Part shown: positions 6,495-14,370 of the stretch, one piece after another
Numbering within the stretch: position 1 is the stretch's first letter
How the letters are laid out: every line of letters begins with the position of its first letter
Origin: Nocardioides sp. Root240
GTDB lineage: Bacteria > Actinomycetota > Actinomycetes > Propionibacteriales > Nocardioidaceae
Direction of reading: 5' to 3'
DNA length: 48,885 nt
Assembly: GCF_001428825.1 (NCBI RefSeq)
Contig: NZ_LMIT01000015.1
Span: forward strand, 161 to 49,045
The notes under the pieces: model-generated
What the model saw: only the letters and a program-made list of their open reading frames with translations
The model's database searches: none
What the model was told of the DNA's origin: nothing
Program-made: the position numbers and the translations under genes

Positions 6495-8831
6495 ATGGTC
6501 GTGGGGCGCGCGGCGGAGACCAATCCGCTGGTGGGAAGAAGGCGCGAGCTCGACACCATCAAGCGTCTTCTCGAGGGCCACCGGCTGGTCACGCTGACGG
6601 GTGTCGGGGGCGCGGGCAAGACCCGGTTGGCGCGGCGCGTCACCGCGGACCTGTCGCGCGTCTACAAGGACGCCGCGTGGATCGTCGAGCTCGCCGACGT
6701 CACCGACCCCGACCTGCTGGGCCACAGCGTCGCCCGCGCGATCGGCCTGCAGGTGAAGTCCGCCGACTTCGACCCGGCGCTGATCACCGAGTTCCTCGCC
6801 GACCGCCGCGCGTTGCTGACCATCGACAACTGCGAGCACCTCGTCGATGCCTGCGCGGACCTGGTCGAGGACATCCTCGACTCGTGCCCGGGCGTCCGGG
6901 TGCTGACGACGAGCCAGCGGGCGCTCGGCCTGCGCGCGGAGAGCCTGTTCCAGGTGCCCCCGCTGACCATGCCGACGGCGGGCGTCGACGTACCGGTCGA
7001 GGGGCTGGGGCAGTACGAGTCCATCAGCCTCTTCGTCGAGCGGGCCGCGGCCATCGAGCCCGGCTTCGCGGTGACCGCCGGCAACGCCCCTGCGATCGTC
7101 GAGCTGGTCCGCGCGCTCGAGGGCATCCCGCTCGCCCTGGAGCTCGCCGCCGCGCGGACCCGGGTGCTCTCGCCCCAGGCGATGGTCGAGCGGCTCGAGG
7201 ACCGCTACCGGCTGCTCAACCGTGGCTTCCGCGGCAAGGTCCCCGACCGCCAGCGCTCGCTGGAGGCGTCGGTCAACTGGACCCACGACCTGTGCACCGA
7301 GGACGAGCGCCGGCTGTGGGCCGAGCTGTCGGTCTTCCGCGGCGGCTTCGGGTTCGAGGCCGCTGAGGCGGTCGCCGGCGCCGGGCTCGGCGACGCCTTC
7401 CTCGACGTCCTCGACTCGCTGGTCGAGCGCTCCGTCGTACGACGGGAGAACCTCGGCGACGGGGCCCGCTTCCGCATGCTCGAGACCCTCCGTCTCTACG
7501 GCGAGCGTGAGCTGGCGCGTGCCGGCACGACCTCCGACGTGCGACGCCGCCACCGCGAGCACTTCCTCGGCCGGGCCCGGCACTTCGGGGCGACCTGGAC
7601 CGGGCCGGACCAGGTGGCGCTCCTCGGCGAGATGCACGCCGACCACGCGAACATCCGAGCGGCCCTCCACGACGCGATCGAGACCGGCGACACGGCCGAC
7701 GCGCTGAGCCTGATCGCCTCGCTCGAGCAGTTCTGGATCACCGGTGGCTTCGTCAGCGAGGCGCGCCGCTGGCTCGACCAGGCCCTCGCCGGCGCCGAGT
7801 CCGCCGAGCGCGGACCCACGCTGTCGACAGGGCTCCGGGTCGCGGCGTGGTTCGCGCTGATGCAGGTCGACTTCGTCTCGGCGGAGGCGATCATGCAGGG
7901 TCTGCGGCTGCTGGCCGAGGAGCCGGCCGCCGCCGACGACCCGGTGACGCCCGCCGAGATCACCCTCGCCGAGGGCGTGCAGGCGGGCTGGACCGGCGAC
8001 ACGGCACGCGGGGTCGACCTGATCGAGTCTGCGGTCGAGCGCTTCGCCGAGGTCGACGACCTGTCGACGAGGTGCTTCGGCCTGGTGATCGGCGGCATGC
8101 TCGCCGGCTTCACCGGCGAGACCGAGCGTGCGCGGGCCGCACTGCTGCAGGCCGTGGCGCTGACCGAGGAGCGGTCCGAGCTCTACATGCGCTCGAACGG
8201 GCTGGCCATCCTCGGCGTGCTGAAGCTGGCCGACGGCGATGGTGACGCCGCGACCGCGACGCTGCGCGACGCCCTGGGGATGAAGCGGATCCTCGGCGAC
8301 CAGCTCGGGACCGCGCTGACGCTGGAGTTCCTCGCCTGGGTCGCGATAGCCGAGGGCCGCGGCGAGCGCGCGGCGACGCTGATGGGCGCCGCCACCTCGA
8401 TCTGGAACACGCTCGGGATCCTGCTCAACGCCCTGCCCCACTTCGCCGAGCGGCGCGAGCAGTGCGAGCAGGCCACCCGGTCGGTGCTCAGCCCTGAGGA
8501 GTACGAGCGCGCGATGGCCGCGGGCACGGCGATGGACCCCGCGGCCGCGATCGCCTACGGGCTCGAGGAGACGGCGGCCGCGCCCGCACCGGCGGCGGCG
8601 ACCCGCGCCCGTCGTACCGAACCGGTGAAGTCGCCGCTCACCCGCCGCGAGCGGGAGGTCGCCCTGCTGGTGCAGGAGGGCCTGAGCAACCAGCAGATCG
8701 CCGAGCGCCTGGTGCTGTCGACGCGGACGGCCGAGGCCCATGTCGAGAACATCCTGCGCAAGCTGGGCTTCACCTCGCGCACGGCGATCGCCTCGTGGGT
8801 GGCCGAGCACCAGGACGAGGTCGCTGGCTGA
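6495..8831 (+). CDS. large ATP-binding LuxR-family transcriptional activator
   Basis: A 778-residue STAND-type regulator. The N-terminal NTPase has Walker A at about residues 36-44 (GVGGAGKTR), Walker B RALLTIDNCEHL, and the sensor region VRVLTTSQRALGL followed by GIPLALELAAAR. The middle third (about 330-680) is a helical TPR-like region rich in Ala, Leu and Glu. The C terminus (about 714-775) is a LuxR/GerE helix-turn-helix: LTRREREVALLVQEGLSNQQ then STRTAEAHVENILRKLG. Such proteins bind an inducer and ATP, oligomerise and activate promoters. It is divergent from the SGNH-like gene; TACGTAG boxes nearby may be its sites. It lacks the TATTGAGAC operator and so stands outside the lipid regulon. 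Confidence 0.93.
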   Translation: MVVGRAAETNPLVGRRRELDTIKRLLEGHRLVTLTGVGGAGKTRLARRVTADLSRVYKDAAWIVELADVTDPDLLGHSVARAIGLQVKSADFDPALITEFLADRRALLTIDNCEHLVDACADLVEDILDSCPGVRVLTTSQRALGLRAESLFQVPPLTMPTAGVDVPVEGLGQYESISLFVERAAAIEPGFAVTAGNAPAIVELVRALEGIPLALELAAARTRVLSPQAMVERLEDRYRLLNRGFRGKVPDRQRSLEASVNWTHDLCTEDERRLWAELSVFRGGFGFEAAEAVAGAGLGDAFLDVLDSLVERSVVRRENLGDGARFRMLETLRLYGERELARAGTTSDVRRRHREHFLGRARHFGATWTGPDQVALLGEMHADHANIRAALHDAIETGDTADALSLIASLEQFWITGGFVSEARRWLDQALAGAESAERGPTLSTGLRVAAWFALMQVDFVSAEAIMQGLRLLAEEPAAADDPVTPAEITLAEGVQAGWTGDTARGVDLIESAVERFAEVDDLSTRCFGLVIGGMLAGFTGETERARAALLQAVALTEERSELYMRSNGLAILGVLKLADGDGDAATATLRDALGMKRILGDQLGTALTLEFLAWVAIAEGRGERAATLMGAATSIWNTLGILLNALPHFAERREQCEQATRSVLSPEEYERAMAAGTAMDPAAAIAYGLEETAAAPAPAAATRARRTEPVKSPLTRREREVALLVQEGLSNQQIAERLVLSTRTAEAHVENILRKLGFTSRTAIASWVAEHQDEVAG

Positions 8832-8840
8832 TCGTCCTGG

Positions 8841-8960
8841 CGGTGGTTGGGGTGCGAGCGTCAGCGAGCCTCGTGCGCTGGTTGAGGTGCGAGCGCCAGC
8901 GAGCCTCGAAACCTCTGGCCGTGGTGCTGGGACTGGCTCGTGCTGCTGGATCCTGTCGGG
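8841..8960. repeat. dispersed palindromic repeat, copy 1 (partial)
   Basis: Two tandem left arms of the dispersed element: GGTTGGGGTGCGAGCG and GGTTGAGGTGCGAGCG, each followed by CAGCGAGCCTCG, then AAACCTCTGGCCGTGG and a tail GCTCGTGCTGCTGGATCCTG that recurs at 48810. No right arm is visible. It begins about 10 bases after the LuxR stop codon. Confidence 0.75.
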
Positions 8961-8972
8961 GTGGCTCCTGCG

Positions 8973-8989
8973 GGCGGCCGCGCGCCGCC
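8973..8989. terminator. short GC hairpin downstream of the LuxR gene
   Basis: GGCGGC-CGCGC-GCCGCC is a perfect 6-bp stem about 140 bases after the LuxR stop, without a T-run. It is only a weak terminator candidate. The rest of the 8832-9160 gap holds repeat copy 1 and the operator for the next operon. Confidence 0.3.
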
Positions 8990-9089
8990 ACCCCCCCAAC
9001 CGGGCGTCACCCGGCCGCCGACCCTGACCTGCGGCGGCACCCCCAGCAATCCAGAAATCACCAGTCGCCAAATCTCCTTGACGATGGCA

Positions 9090-9112
9090 TACTGAGCCGT
9101 GCCGTCTCATAA
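9090..9112. promoter_or_regulatory. TATTGAGAC operator, copy 3
   Basis: TACTGAGCC-N7-CTCATAA, 48 bases before the GTG of the hydrolase / wax-ester synthase operon. CATACT overlapping its left end is a plausible -10 box. Confidence 0.65.
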
Positions 9113-9160
9113 ATAGACCGGACGGCGAGGTTCTCGCCGCGAAGTCGAGGGGGATGGCCG

Positions 9161-10069
9161 GTGGCCGACGTGGGGTCCTGGGTCGATGTCGACTGGAGCG
9201 CGCACGTCCACGACGTGATCGTCGGCGGGCGGGTGGTGCGCTACGTCGACTACGGCGAGGGGTCGCCGCTGCTGCTCGTGCACGGGATGGCCGGGTCGTG
9301 GCAGACCTGGCTCCTCAACCTCGAGGCGCTCGGTGCGGAGCACCGCGTGATCGCGGTCGACCTGCCCGGCTTCGGCGGCTCCGAGCCGCTGCCGGCGGGC
9401 GCCGGGTTCTCCGGCTACCTCACCACGCTGCGCGGCCTGCTCGACGAGCTCGGCATCGACCGTGCCGCCGTCTTCGGGCACTCGCTCGGCGGACTGGTCG
9501 CGCTGAGCTTCGCGGCCGCTCGCCCCGAGCGCACCGCCTGCCTGGTGCTGGTGTCGGCCGGAGGCGTCGCGCTCTCCGCGGCCCGGCTGCGGGTGATCCA
9601 GGCGGCGTTCTGGCTGTTCCGGCTGGTGCTCCTCACGCCCGGGGTACGACGCGCGCTGGTCCGCGGCAACGGCGGCCGGTTCGTGCTCTCGCCGGCCGTG
9701 CACCACTGGCGCGCGCTTCCTGTCGCCCTGGTCGACCAGATGATGCCGCGCGCGATCGGCGCCGGCTTCATGGAGGCCGTCCGGCTCGGCAGCGAACAGC
9801 TCCGGGAGCTCGCGCCGGAACGCGTCGACGTGCCCGTGCTGCTGGCGTGGGGCCGACAGGACCGCATCCTGCCGCTCGCGGCCGCCCGCGACCTCGTCGC
9901 GCGGCTGCACCAGGCGCAGCTCGTCGTCCTCGATGACGTCGGGCACTGCGCGATGTTCGAGGCCGCCGACGAGTTCGACGCCCTCGCCCTCGACTTCCTC
10001 GAGAACCGGGGATGGACGACGCACAACGGATCCACGGCTGGGAGGTACGGCGATGGCACTGTCGGATGA
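9161..10069 (+). CDS. alpha/beta-fold hydrolase
   Basis: A 302-residue alpha/beta hydrolase. The oxyanion region is LLLVHGMAGSWQTWLLNL, the nucleophile elbow AAVFGHSLGGLVALSFAA carries the catalytic Ser, the acid lies in VLLAWGRQDRILPL, and the His in LDDVGHCAMFEAA. The cap contains a hydrophobic stretch (LRVIQAAFWLFRLVLLTPGV), which suggests a lipophilic substrate such as an ester or lactone. GTG start with a GAGGGGG box upstream. It overlaps the wax-ester synthase gene by 17 bp, so the two are co-transcribed from the operator-bearing promoter at 9090. Confidence 0.9.
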   Translation: MADVGSWVDVDWSAHVHDVIVGGRVVRYVDYGEGSPLLLVHGMAGSWQTWLLNLEALGAEHRVIAVDLPGFGGSEPLPAGAGFSGYLTTLRGLLDELGIDRAAVFGHSLGGLVALSFAAARPERTACLVLVSAGGVALSAARLRVIQAAFWLFRLVLLTPGVRRALVRGNGGRFVLSPAVHHWRALPVALVDQMMPRAIGAGFMEAVRLGSEQLRELAPERVDVPVLLAWGRQDRILPLAAARDLVARLHQAQLVVLDDVGHCAMFEAADEFDALALDFLENRGWTTHNGSTAGRYGDGTVG

Positions 10070-11474
10070 GGAGATCGCGCGCGGACGCGCGGAGCTGGCG
10101 CACTGGGGGGAGCCGGAGCTCAATCCGCTCGACGCCCTGATGTGGCGCACCGAGCGGCCGCCGGCGGACTCGTGGACCGGTGTGGTCGTCATCGTGCTCG
10201 GCGAGACCCCGACCTGGGAGCGGATCAAGGCCGCGCACCGCTGGGGGATCCGGCTCGCGCCGCGGTTCGCCGAGAAGGTCGTGGAGCCGCTGGTGCCGAC
10301 CGGCCCGCCGATGTGGACGACCGACGAGAACTTCGACCTCGACTACCACCTGCGCCGCGTCCGGCTGCCCGGTGAGGGCACGATGGCCGAGCTGCTGGAG
10401 TACGCCCAGGCGATGGCCGTCACGCCACTCGACCGGACCCGTCCGCCGTGGGCCGCGGTCTTCGTCGAGGGCCTCGAGGGCGGACGGGCGGCGTACCTGC
10501 TCCAGGCGCACCACGTGCTGATGGACGGAGCCGCGGCGACCCAGCTCTTCTCGCGCATCCTCGACCGCGAGCCCGACCAGGTGTACGACGTCGCGCCGGG
10601 CACGATCGAGCGGCCGCAGGTGTCGCGCAAGGACGCCACCGGCCATGGTCTGCGGTGGCAGGCCGGCGCTGTCGGCAAGGTGCTGCGCGGTGGCGCCAAG
10701 GCCGTCGGCCAGGTCGCGGCCGACCCGGTCGGGGTGGTGCGGGGTGCCGGTTCGTACCTGTCGTCGGTGCCGCGGGTGACCACGCCGCCGCCGCGCGCGG
10801 AGAGCGAGCTGCTCCAGCCGGGGCCGCGCACCAAGTGGCGCTTCGGCAGCCTCGAGTGCGACCTCGGTGACCTCAAGCGCGCCGCGAAGTCCGCGAACGG
10901 CACGGTCAACGACGCCTTCGTGTCGGCGATCCTGGGCGGGCTGCGGGTCTACCACGACCGCCACGGCACGACCCTGGGCGACGTACCGATCTCGATGCCG
11001 GTGTCGATGCGCCGGGACGACGACCCGATGGGCGGCAACCGGTTCACCGGTGCCTTCTTCTCGGCGCCGTCGGGCCTCGCCGACCCCGCCGACCGGATCC
11101 GCGCGATGCACGAGCGGGTGCTCAAGGTCCGCGAGGAGCCCGCGCTCGACATCATGAACAAGGTCACCCCGCTGATGAACCTCGCGCCGTCGCCGCTGGT
11201 CGCGGCGGCGATCTCCGGGCTCAACGCGGGAGCCACGCTCACCACCAGCAGCTGGCAGGGCGTGCCCTTCCGGACGTACTGGGCCGGCGTGCCGTTCGAG
11301 CGGATGTTCGTCTTCGGCCCGCTGCCCGGCACGTCCATGTGCGCCGCGCTGTGCACCCACGAGGGCATCTGCTGCATCGGGGTCAATGTCGACGGCGACG
11401 TCTTCCCGGACACCGACGTGCTGTGGGAGTGCCTGCAGGAGGGCCTCGACCAGGTCCTCGCGCTCGGCCGCTGA
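10053..11474 (+). CDS. wax ester synthase / diacylglycerol acyltransferase (WS/DGAT)
   Basis: A 473-residue acyl-CoA:alcohol/diacylglycerol O-acyltransferase of the WES family, typical length for the Tgs enzymes of actinobacteria. The catalytic HHxxxDG motif is present at about residue 152 (QAHHVLMDGAAATQL). Also visible are the conserved PLDRTRPPWAAVFVEGLEGG, the second-domain motif NDAFVSAILGGLRVYH, and NVPG-like PLPGTSM near the C terminus. It esterifies acyl-CoA to an alcohol or diacylglycerol at the membrane, giving storage lipid. ATG with GGAGG 6 bases upstream, inside the end of the hydrolase gene. Its place under the shared operator suggests that imported lipid can be stored as well as degraded. 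Confidence 0.93.
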   Translation: MALSDEEIARGRAELAHWGEPELNPLDALMWRTERPPADSWTGVVVIVLGETPTWERIKAAHRWGIRLAPRFAEKVVEPLVPTGPPMWTTDENFDLDYHLRRVRLPGEGTMAELLEYAQAMAVTPLDRTRPPWAAVFVEGLEGGRAAYLLQAHHVLMDGAAATQLFSRILDREPDQVYDVAPGTIERPQVSRKDATGHGLRWQAGAVGKVLRGGAKAVGQVAADPVGVVRGAGSYLSSVPRVTTPPPRAESELLQPGPRTKWRFGSLECDLGDLKRAAKSANGTVNDAFVSAILGGLRVYHDRHGTTLGDVPISMPVSMRRDDDPMGGNRFTGAFFSAPSGLADPADRIRAMHERVLKVREEPALDIMNKVTPLMNLAPSPLVAAAISGLNAGATLTTSSWQGVPFRTYWAGVPFERMFVFGPLPGTSMCAALCTHEGICCIGVNVDGDVFPDTDVLWECLQEGLDQVLALGR

Positions 11475-11519
11475 ACCGCCGGACTGGTGGGGCTTTGACG
11501 GAGACGAGCCGTCCCGATA

Positions 11520-11542
11520 TTCTGAGACGACAAGATTCAATA
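11520..11542. promoter_or_regulatory. promoter with TATTGAGAC operator, copy 4
   Basis: TTCTGAGAC-N7-TTCAATA overlaps a good promoter: -35 TTGACG at 11495-11500, 17-bp spacer, -10 TATTCT at 11518-11523. A repressor bound here would cover the -10 box and start site of the NTF2-thiolase-FadE operon. Confidence 0.75.
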
Positions 11543-11563
11543 ATCATTCCCTGAGGAGATCGC

Positions 11564-11971
11564 ATGAGTGCCCAGCCGCGCGAGGTCGTCGCCGCGTTCT
11601 ACGAAGCCGCTGCCGGGCGTGACGCCGCGGCGCTCGACGCGCTCCTCGAGGAGTCCTTCCACGAGGACGCGGCCGTGCACTGGCCCGAGGGCCTGCCGTA
11701 CGGCGGCCGGGTCGAGGGCAAGGCCGTGCTGCGCAAGGTGTTCGCGGGCCTGGCCACGCCGAACCCGGGCATGGGCCCGGACGGTCTCGCGGTCACCTCG
11801 ATCCTCGACGGCGGTGACCAGGTCGCCGCACAGGTCACCTTCGACTTCCTCGCCAACGGCTCGTCGATCCCCAGCGGTGCCCTCGAGCTCTGGACCTTCG
11901 AGGACGGCCTCGTCAAGGAGTGCCGCGCCTACTACTGGGACACCGCCGCGTGTCAGGACCTGCTGCGCTGA
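11564..11971 (+). CDS. NTF2-like / SnoaL-like protein leading the thiolase operon
   Basis: A 135-residue NTF2-superfamily protein. The N-terminal helix (REVVAAFYEAAAGRDAAALDALL), the strand with VHWPEGLPYGGRVEGKAVLR, and the closing ELWTFEDGLVKECRAYYWDT are diagnostic. The fold includes ketosteroid isomerase and polyketide cyclases, and a catalytic Asp/Glu or His could lie in the cavity (HEDAAVHW), but no specific reaction can be assigned. AGGAGA box 7 bases upstream of the ATG. It is first in an operon with a thiolase and two acyl-CoA dehydrogenases, so it may handle a CoA ester or cyclic ketone of that pathway. Confidence 0.85.
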   Translation: MSAQPREVVAAFYEAAAGRDAAALDALLEESFHEDAAVHWPEGLPYGGRVEGKAVLRKVFAGLATPNPGMGPDGLAVTSILDGGDQVAAQVTFDFLANGSSIPSGALELWTFEDGLVKECRAYYWDTAACQDLLR

Positions 11972-12009
11972 CGGCTGCTGCCCGACGCGCGGACCAACCA
12001 AGGAGAACC

Positions 12010-13200
12010 ATGCCTACAGCAGTCATCGTCGATGCCGTCCGCTCGCCCCTCGGCAGGGGGAAGCCGGCCAAGGACGGCAAGCCCGGCGGCGTCCTCTCGT
12101 CGCTGCACCCCGCCGACCTGCTCGGCCAGGTGATGCGGCAGCTCATCGAGCGCAGCGGCATCGACCCGGCGCTCGTCGACGACGTCATCACCGGCTGCGT
12201 CAGCCAGGTCGGTGAGCAGTCCGGCCCGGTCGGCCGGTGGGCCTGGCTCGCCGCAGGCCTGCCCGAGTCGGTCCCGTCGGTCGCGGTCCACCGGGCCTGC
12301 GGCTCCAGCCAGCAGGCGGTCGAGTTCGCCGCCCAGGGCGTCATCGCCGGCGTCCACGACATCGTCGTCGCCTCGGGCGTGGAGTCGATGAGCCGGATCC
12401 CGATGGGCGCCGGCCGGATCGGCATGGACCCGTTCGGCCCGTCGGTCGCCGAGCGGTACGCGCCCGGCCTGGTCCCGCAGGGTGTCTCCGCGGAGATCAT
12501 CGCCCACGAGTTCGGGCTCTCGCGCTCGCGCCTCGACACCTTCTCCGCCCTGTCGCACGAGCTCGCGGTCGCCTCCGACGCCAGCGCCGAGATCGTCCCG
12601 GTCACGCTGCCCGACGGCACCGTGGTGACCCTCGACGAGACGCCGCGCCCCGGTACGACGGTCGAGGGCCTGGCGGGCCTGCCGACGGTCTTCGCGACCG
12701 ACGAGTACCGCGCCCGGTTCCCCGAGATCGCCGAGTGGAAGATCACGCCCGGCAACTCCTCGCAGCTGACCGACGGCGCCGCCGCGATCCTGATCATGTC
12801 CGAGGAGCGCGCCGCCGAGCTCGGCCTGACCCCGCGCGCACGCATCCACACCATGGCCGTCGCCGGCGACGACCCGATCCGGATGCTGACCGGCCCGATC
12901 CCCGCGACCGAGAAGGCCCTGAAGCGCTCCGGCCTGAGCCTCGACGCCATCGACCACTACGAGGTCAACGAGGCCTTCGCGCCCGTGCCGCTGGCCTGGG
13001 CGCAGCACTTCGGCGCCGACGAGTCGCGGCTCAACCCGCGTGGCGGCGCGATCGCCCTGGGCCACCCGCTGGGCGGGTCCGGCGCCCGCCTGATGACCAC
13101 GATGCTCAACGGCCTCGAGGCGACGGGCGGCCGCTACGGCCTGCAGACCATGTGCGAGGCCGGCGGCATGGCCAACGCGACCATCATCGAACGAATCTGA
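12010..13200 (+). CDS. acetyl-CoA C-acyltransferase (thiolase, FadA-like)
   Basis: A 396-residue thiolase with all catalytic parts: nucleophilic Cys97 (VHRACGSSQQAVEF), the NEAFA motif, His352 in GGAIALGHPLGGSGAR, and Cys382 in MCEAGGMANA. It cleaves 3-ketoacyl-CoA with CoA, closing a round of beta-oxidation. The length fits degradative thiolases of the FadA5/FadA type. There is no targeting sequence and it is presumably cytoplasmic. AGGAGA lies 4 bases before the ATG. It is the second gene of the operon, 38 bases after the NTF2-like gene and 11 bases before the first acyl-CoA dehydrogenase. Confidence 0.95.
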   Translation: MPTAVIVDAVRSPLGRGKPAKDGKPGGVLSSLHPADLLGQVMRQLIERSGIDPALVDDVITGCVSQVGEQSGPVGRWAWLAAGLPESVPSVAVHRACGSSQQAVEFAAQGVIAGVHDIVVASGVESMSRIPMGAGRIGMDPFGPSVAERYAPGLVPQGVSAEIIAHEFGLSRSRLDTFSALSHELAVASDASAEIVPVTLPDGTVVTLDETPRPGTTVEGLAGLPTVFATDEYRARFPEIAEWKITPGNSSQLTDGAAAILIMSEERAAELGLTPRARIHTMAVAGDDPIRMLTGPIPATEKALKRSGLSLDAIDHYEVNEAFAPVPLAWAQHFGADESRLNPRGGAIALGHPLGGSGARLMTTMLNGLEATGGRYGLQTMCEAGGMANATIIERI

Positions 13201-13211
13201 GGAGAACGACC

Positions 13212-14369
13212 GTGTTCGAGCTGACCGAAGAGCAGCAGGAGCTCAAGAACCTCGCGCGCAGGTTCGCCCGGGAGCAGTACTCCGACCTCTCCCGCCAGTG
13301 GGACCGTGACCGCACCCACTTCCCCGCGGAGGAGCGCAAGAAGATCGCGGACCTGGGCCTGCTCGCGCTCGCCCTCCCCGAGGAGTACGGCGGCGGCGGC
13401 CGTCCGCTGATCGACGCCCTCATCGTCCAGGAGGAGTTCGCCAAGGCGAACCAGCTCTGCGCCTGGCCGCTGTTCGAGGCGTCGGCCGGTCCGGCCCGCG
13501 TGATCCACCTGTTCGGCACCGAGGAGCAGAAGCAGAAGTTCCTGCCGCCGGTGACCCGCGGCGAGAAGATCATCGCGATCAGCATCTCCGAGCCCGACGC
13601 GGGCTCGGCCGCGACCGACGTGAAGACGAAGGCGCGGATCGAGGGTGACGAGGTCGTCATCAACGGGGCCAAGCGCTGGTGCTCCGGTGGCGGTGTCGCC
13701 GAGCAGTACCTCGTCTACGTGCGCTTCAGTGACACCCCCGGCGGCAAGGGGATGGGCGCGGTCGTCGTCGACAAGGACACCCCCGGCCTGACCTTCGGCC
13801 CGCAGGAGCACCTGATGGGCCACCGCGGCGTCGGCTCGGCGGACATGTTCTTCGACGACGTCCGGGTCCCGCTGGAGAACGTGATCATCCCCGAGGGCGG
13901 CTTCAGCAAGCTGTTCACCGCGTTCTCGATCGAGCGCCTCGGCAACTCCACGATGTGCCTCGCGATCGCCCAGGAGGCGCTGGACCGCACCGCGGCGTAC
14001 GTCCAGGAGCGCCAGCAGTTCGGCAAGGCGATCGTCGACTTCCAGGCCACCCAGATCGCGCTGGCCGACATGATCTCCCAGGTCGACATCGCGCGCCTGC
14101 TCATCTACCGCGCTGCGTCCAACGCCGGCGATGGCGCGCCCCAGCAGCTCGAGGCGTCGCTGGCCAAGTGCTTCGCCAACGAGATGGTCAAGAAGGTCAC
14201 CGACCTCGCGATCCAGCTCCACGGCGGCTACGGCTACTCCGAGGAGTACGAGATCGAGCGGATGCACCGCGACGCGGTCGGCTGGGCCATCGCCGGCGGT
14301 ACGCCGACGATCCAGCGCACCCGGATCGTCTCCGAGTACCTCGGCCGCCGGTTCGACCAGCGGGCCTGA
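13212..14369 (+). CDS. acyl-CoA dehydrogenase, FadE alpha-like subunit
   Basis: A 385-residue acyl-CoA dehydrogenase, full family length. It shows the FAD/substrate signature IAISISEPDAGSAATDVKT, the middle-domain RWCSGGGVAEQYLVYVRF, the C-terminal helical signature ERQQFGKAIVDFQATQ, and LHGGYGYSEEYEIERMHRDA. The C-terminal loop reads GGTPTIQRTRIVSEYLG where short-chain enzymes have the EGTxxI catalytic Glu, so the base must be elsewhere. GTG start with GAGGAGAAC upstream. It is followed after 1 base by a shorter dehydrogenase homologue, an arrangement typical of the alpha2beta2 FadE enzymes of actinobacterial steroid side-chain oxidation. Confidence 0.93.
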   Translation: MFELTEEQQELKNLARRFAREQYSDLSRQWDRDRTHFPAEERKKIADLGLLALALPEEYGGGGRPLIDALIVQEEFAKANQLCAWPLFEASAGPARVIHLFGTEEQKQKFLPPVTRGEKIIAISISEPDAGSAATDVKTKARIEGDEVVINGAKRWCSGGGVAEQYLVYVRFSDTPGGKGMGAVVVDKDTPGLTFGPQEHLMGHRGVGSADMFFDDVRVPLENVIIPEGGFSKLFTAFSIERLGNSTMCLAIAQEALDRTAAYVQERQQFGKAIVDFQATQIALADMISQVDIARLLIYRAASNAGDGAPQQLEASLAKCFANEMVKKVTDLAIQLHGGYGYSEEYEIERMHRDAVGWAIAGGTPTIQRTRIVSEYLGRRFDQRA

Positions 14370-14370
14370 C

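Noticed and set aside
6411..9110. An 899-codon minus-strand open frame opposite the LuxR gene
   Set aside because: It is the complement of a GC-rich gene with clear NTPase and helix-turn-helix motifs; the frame itself is repetitive in Arg, Gln and Gly with no domain, and it runs across an intergenic repeat.
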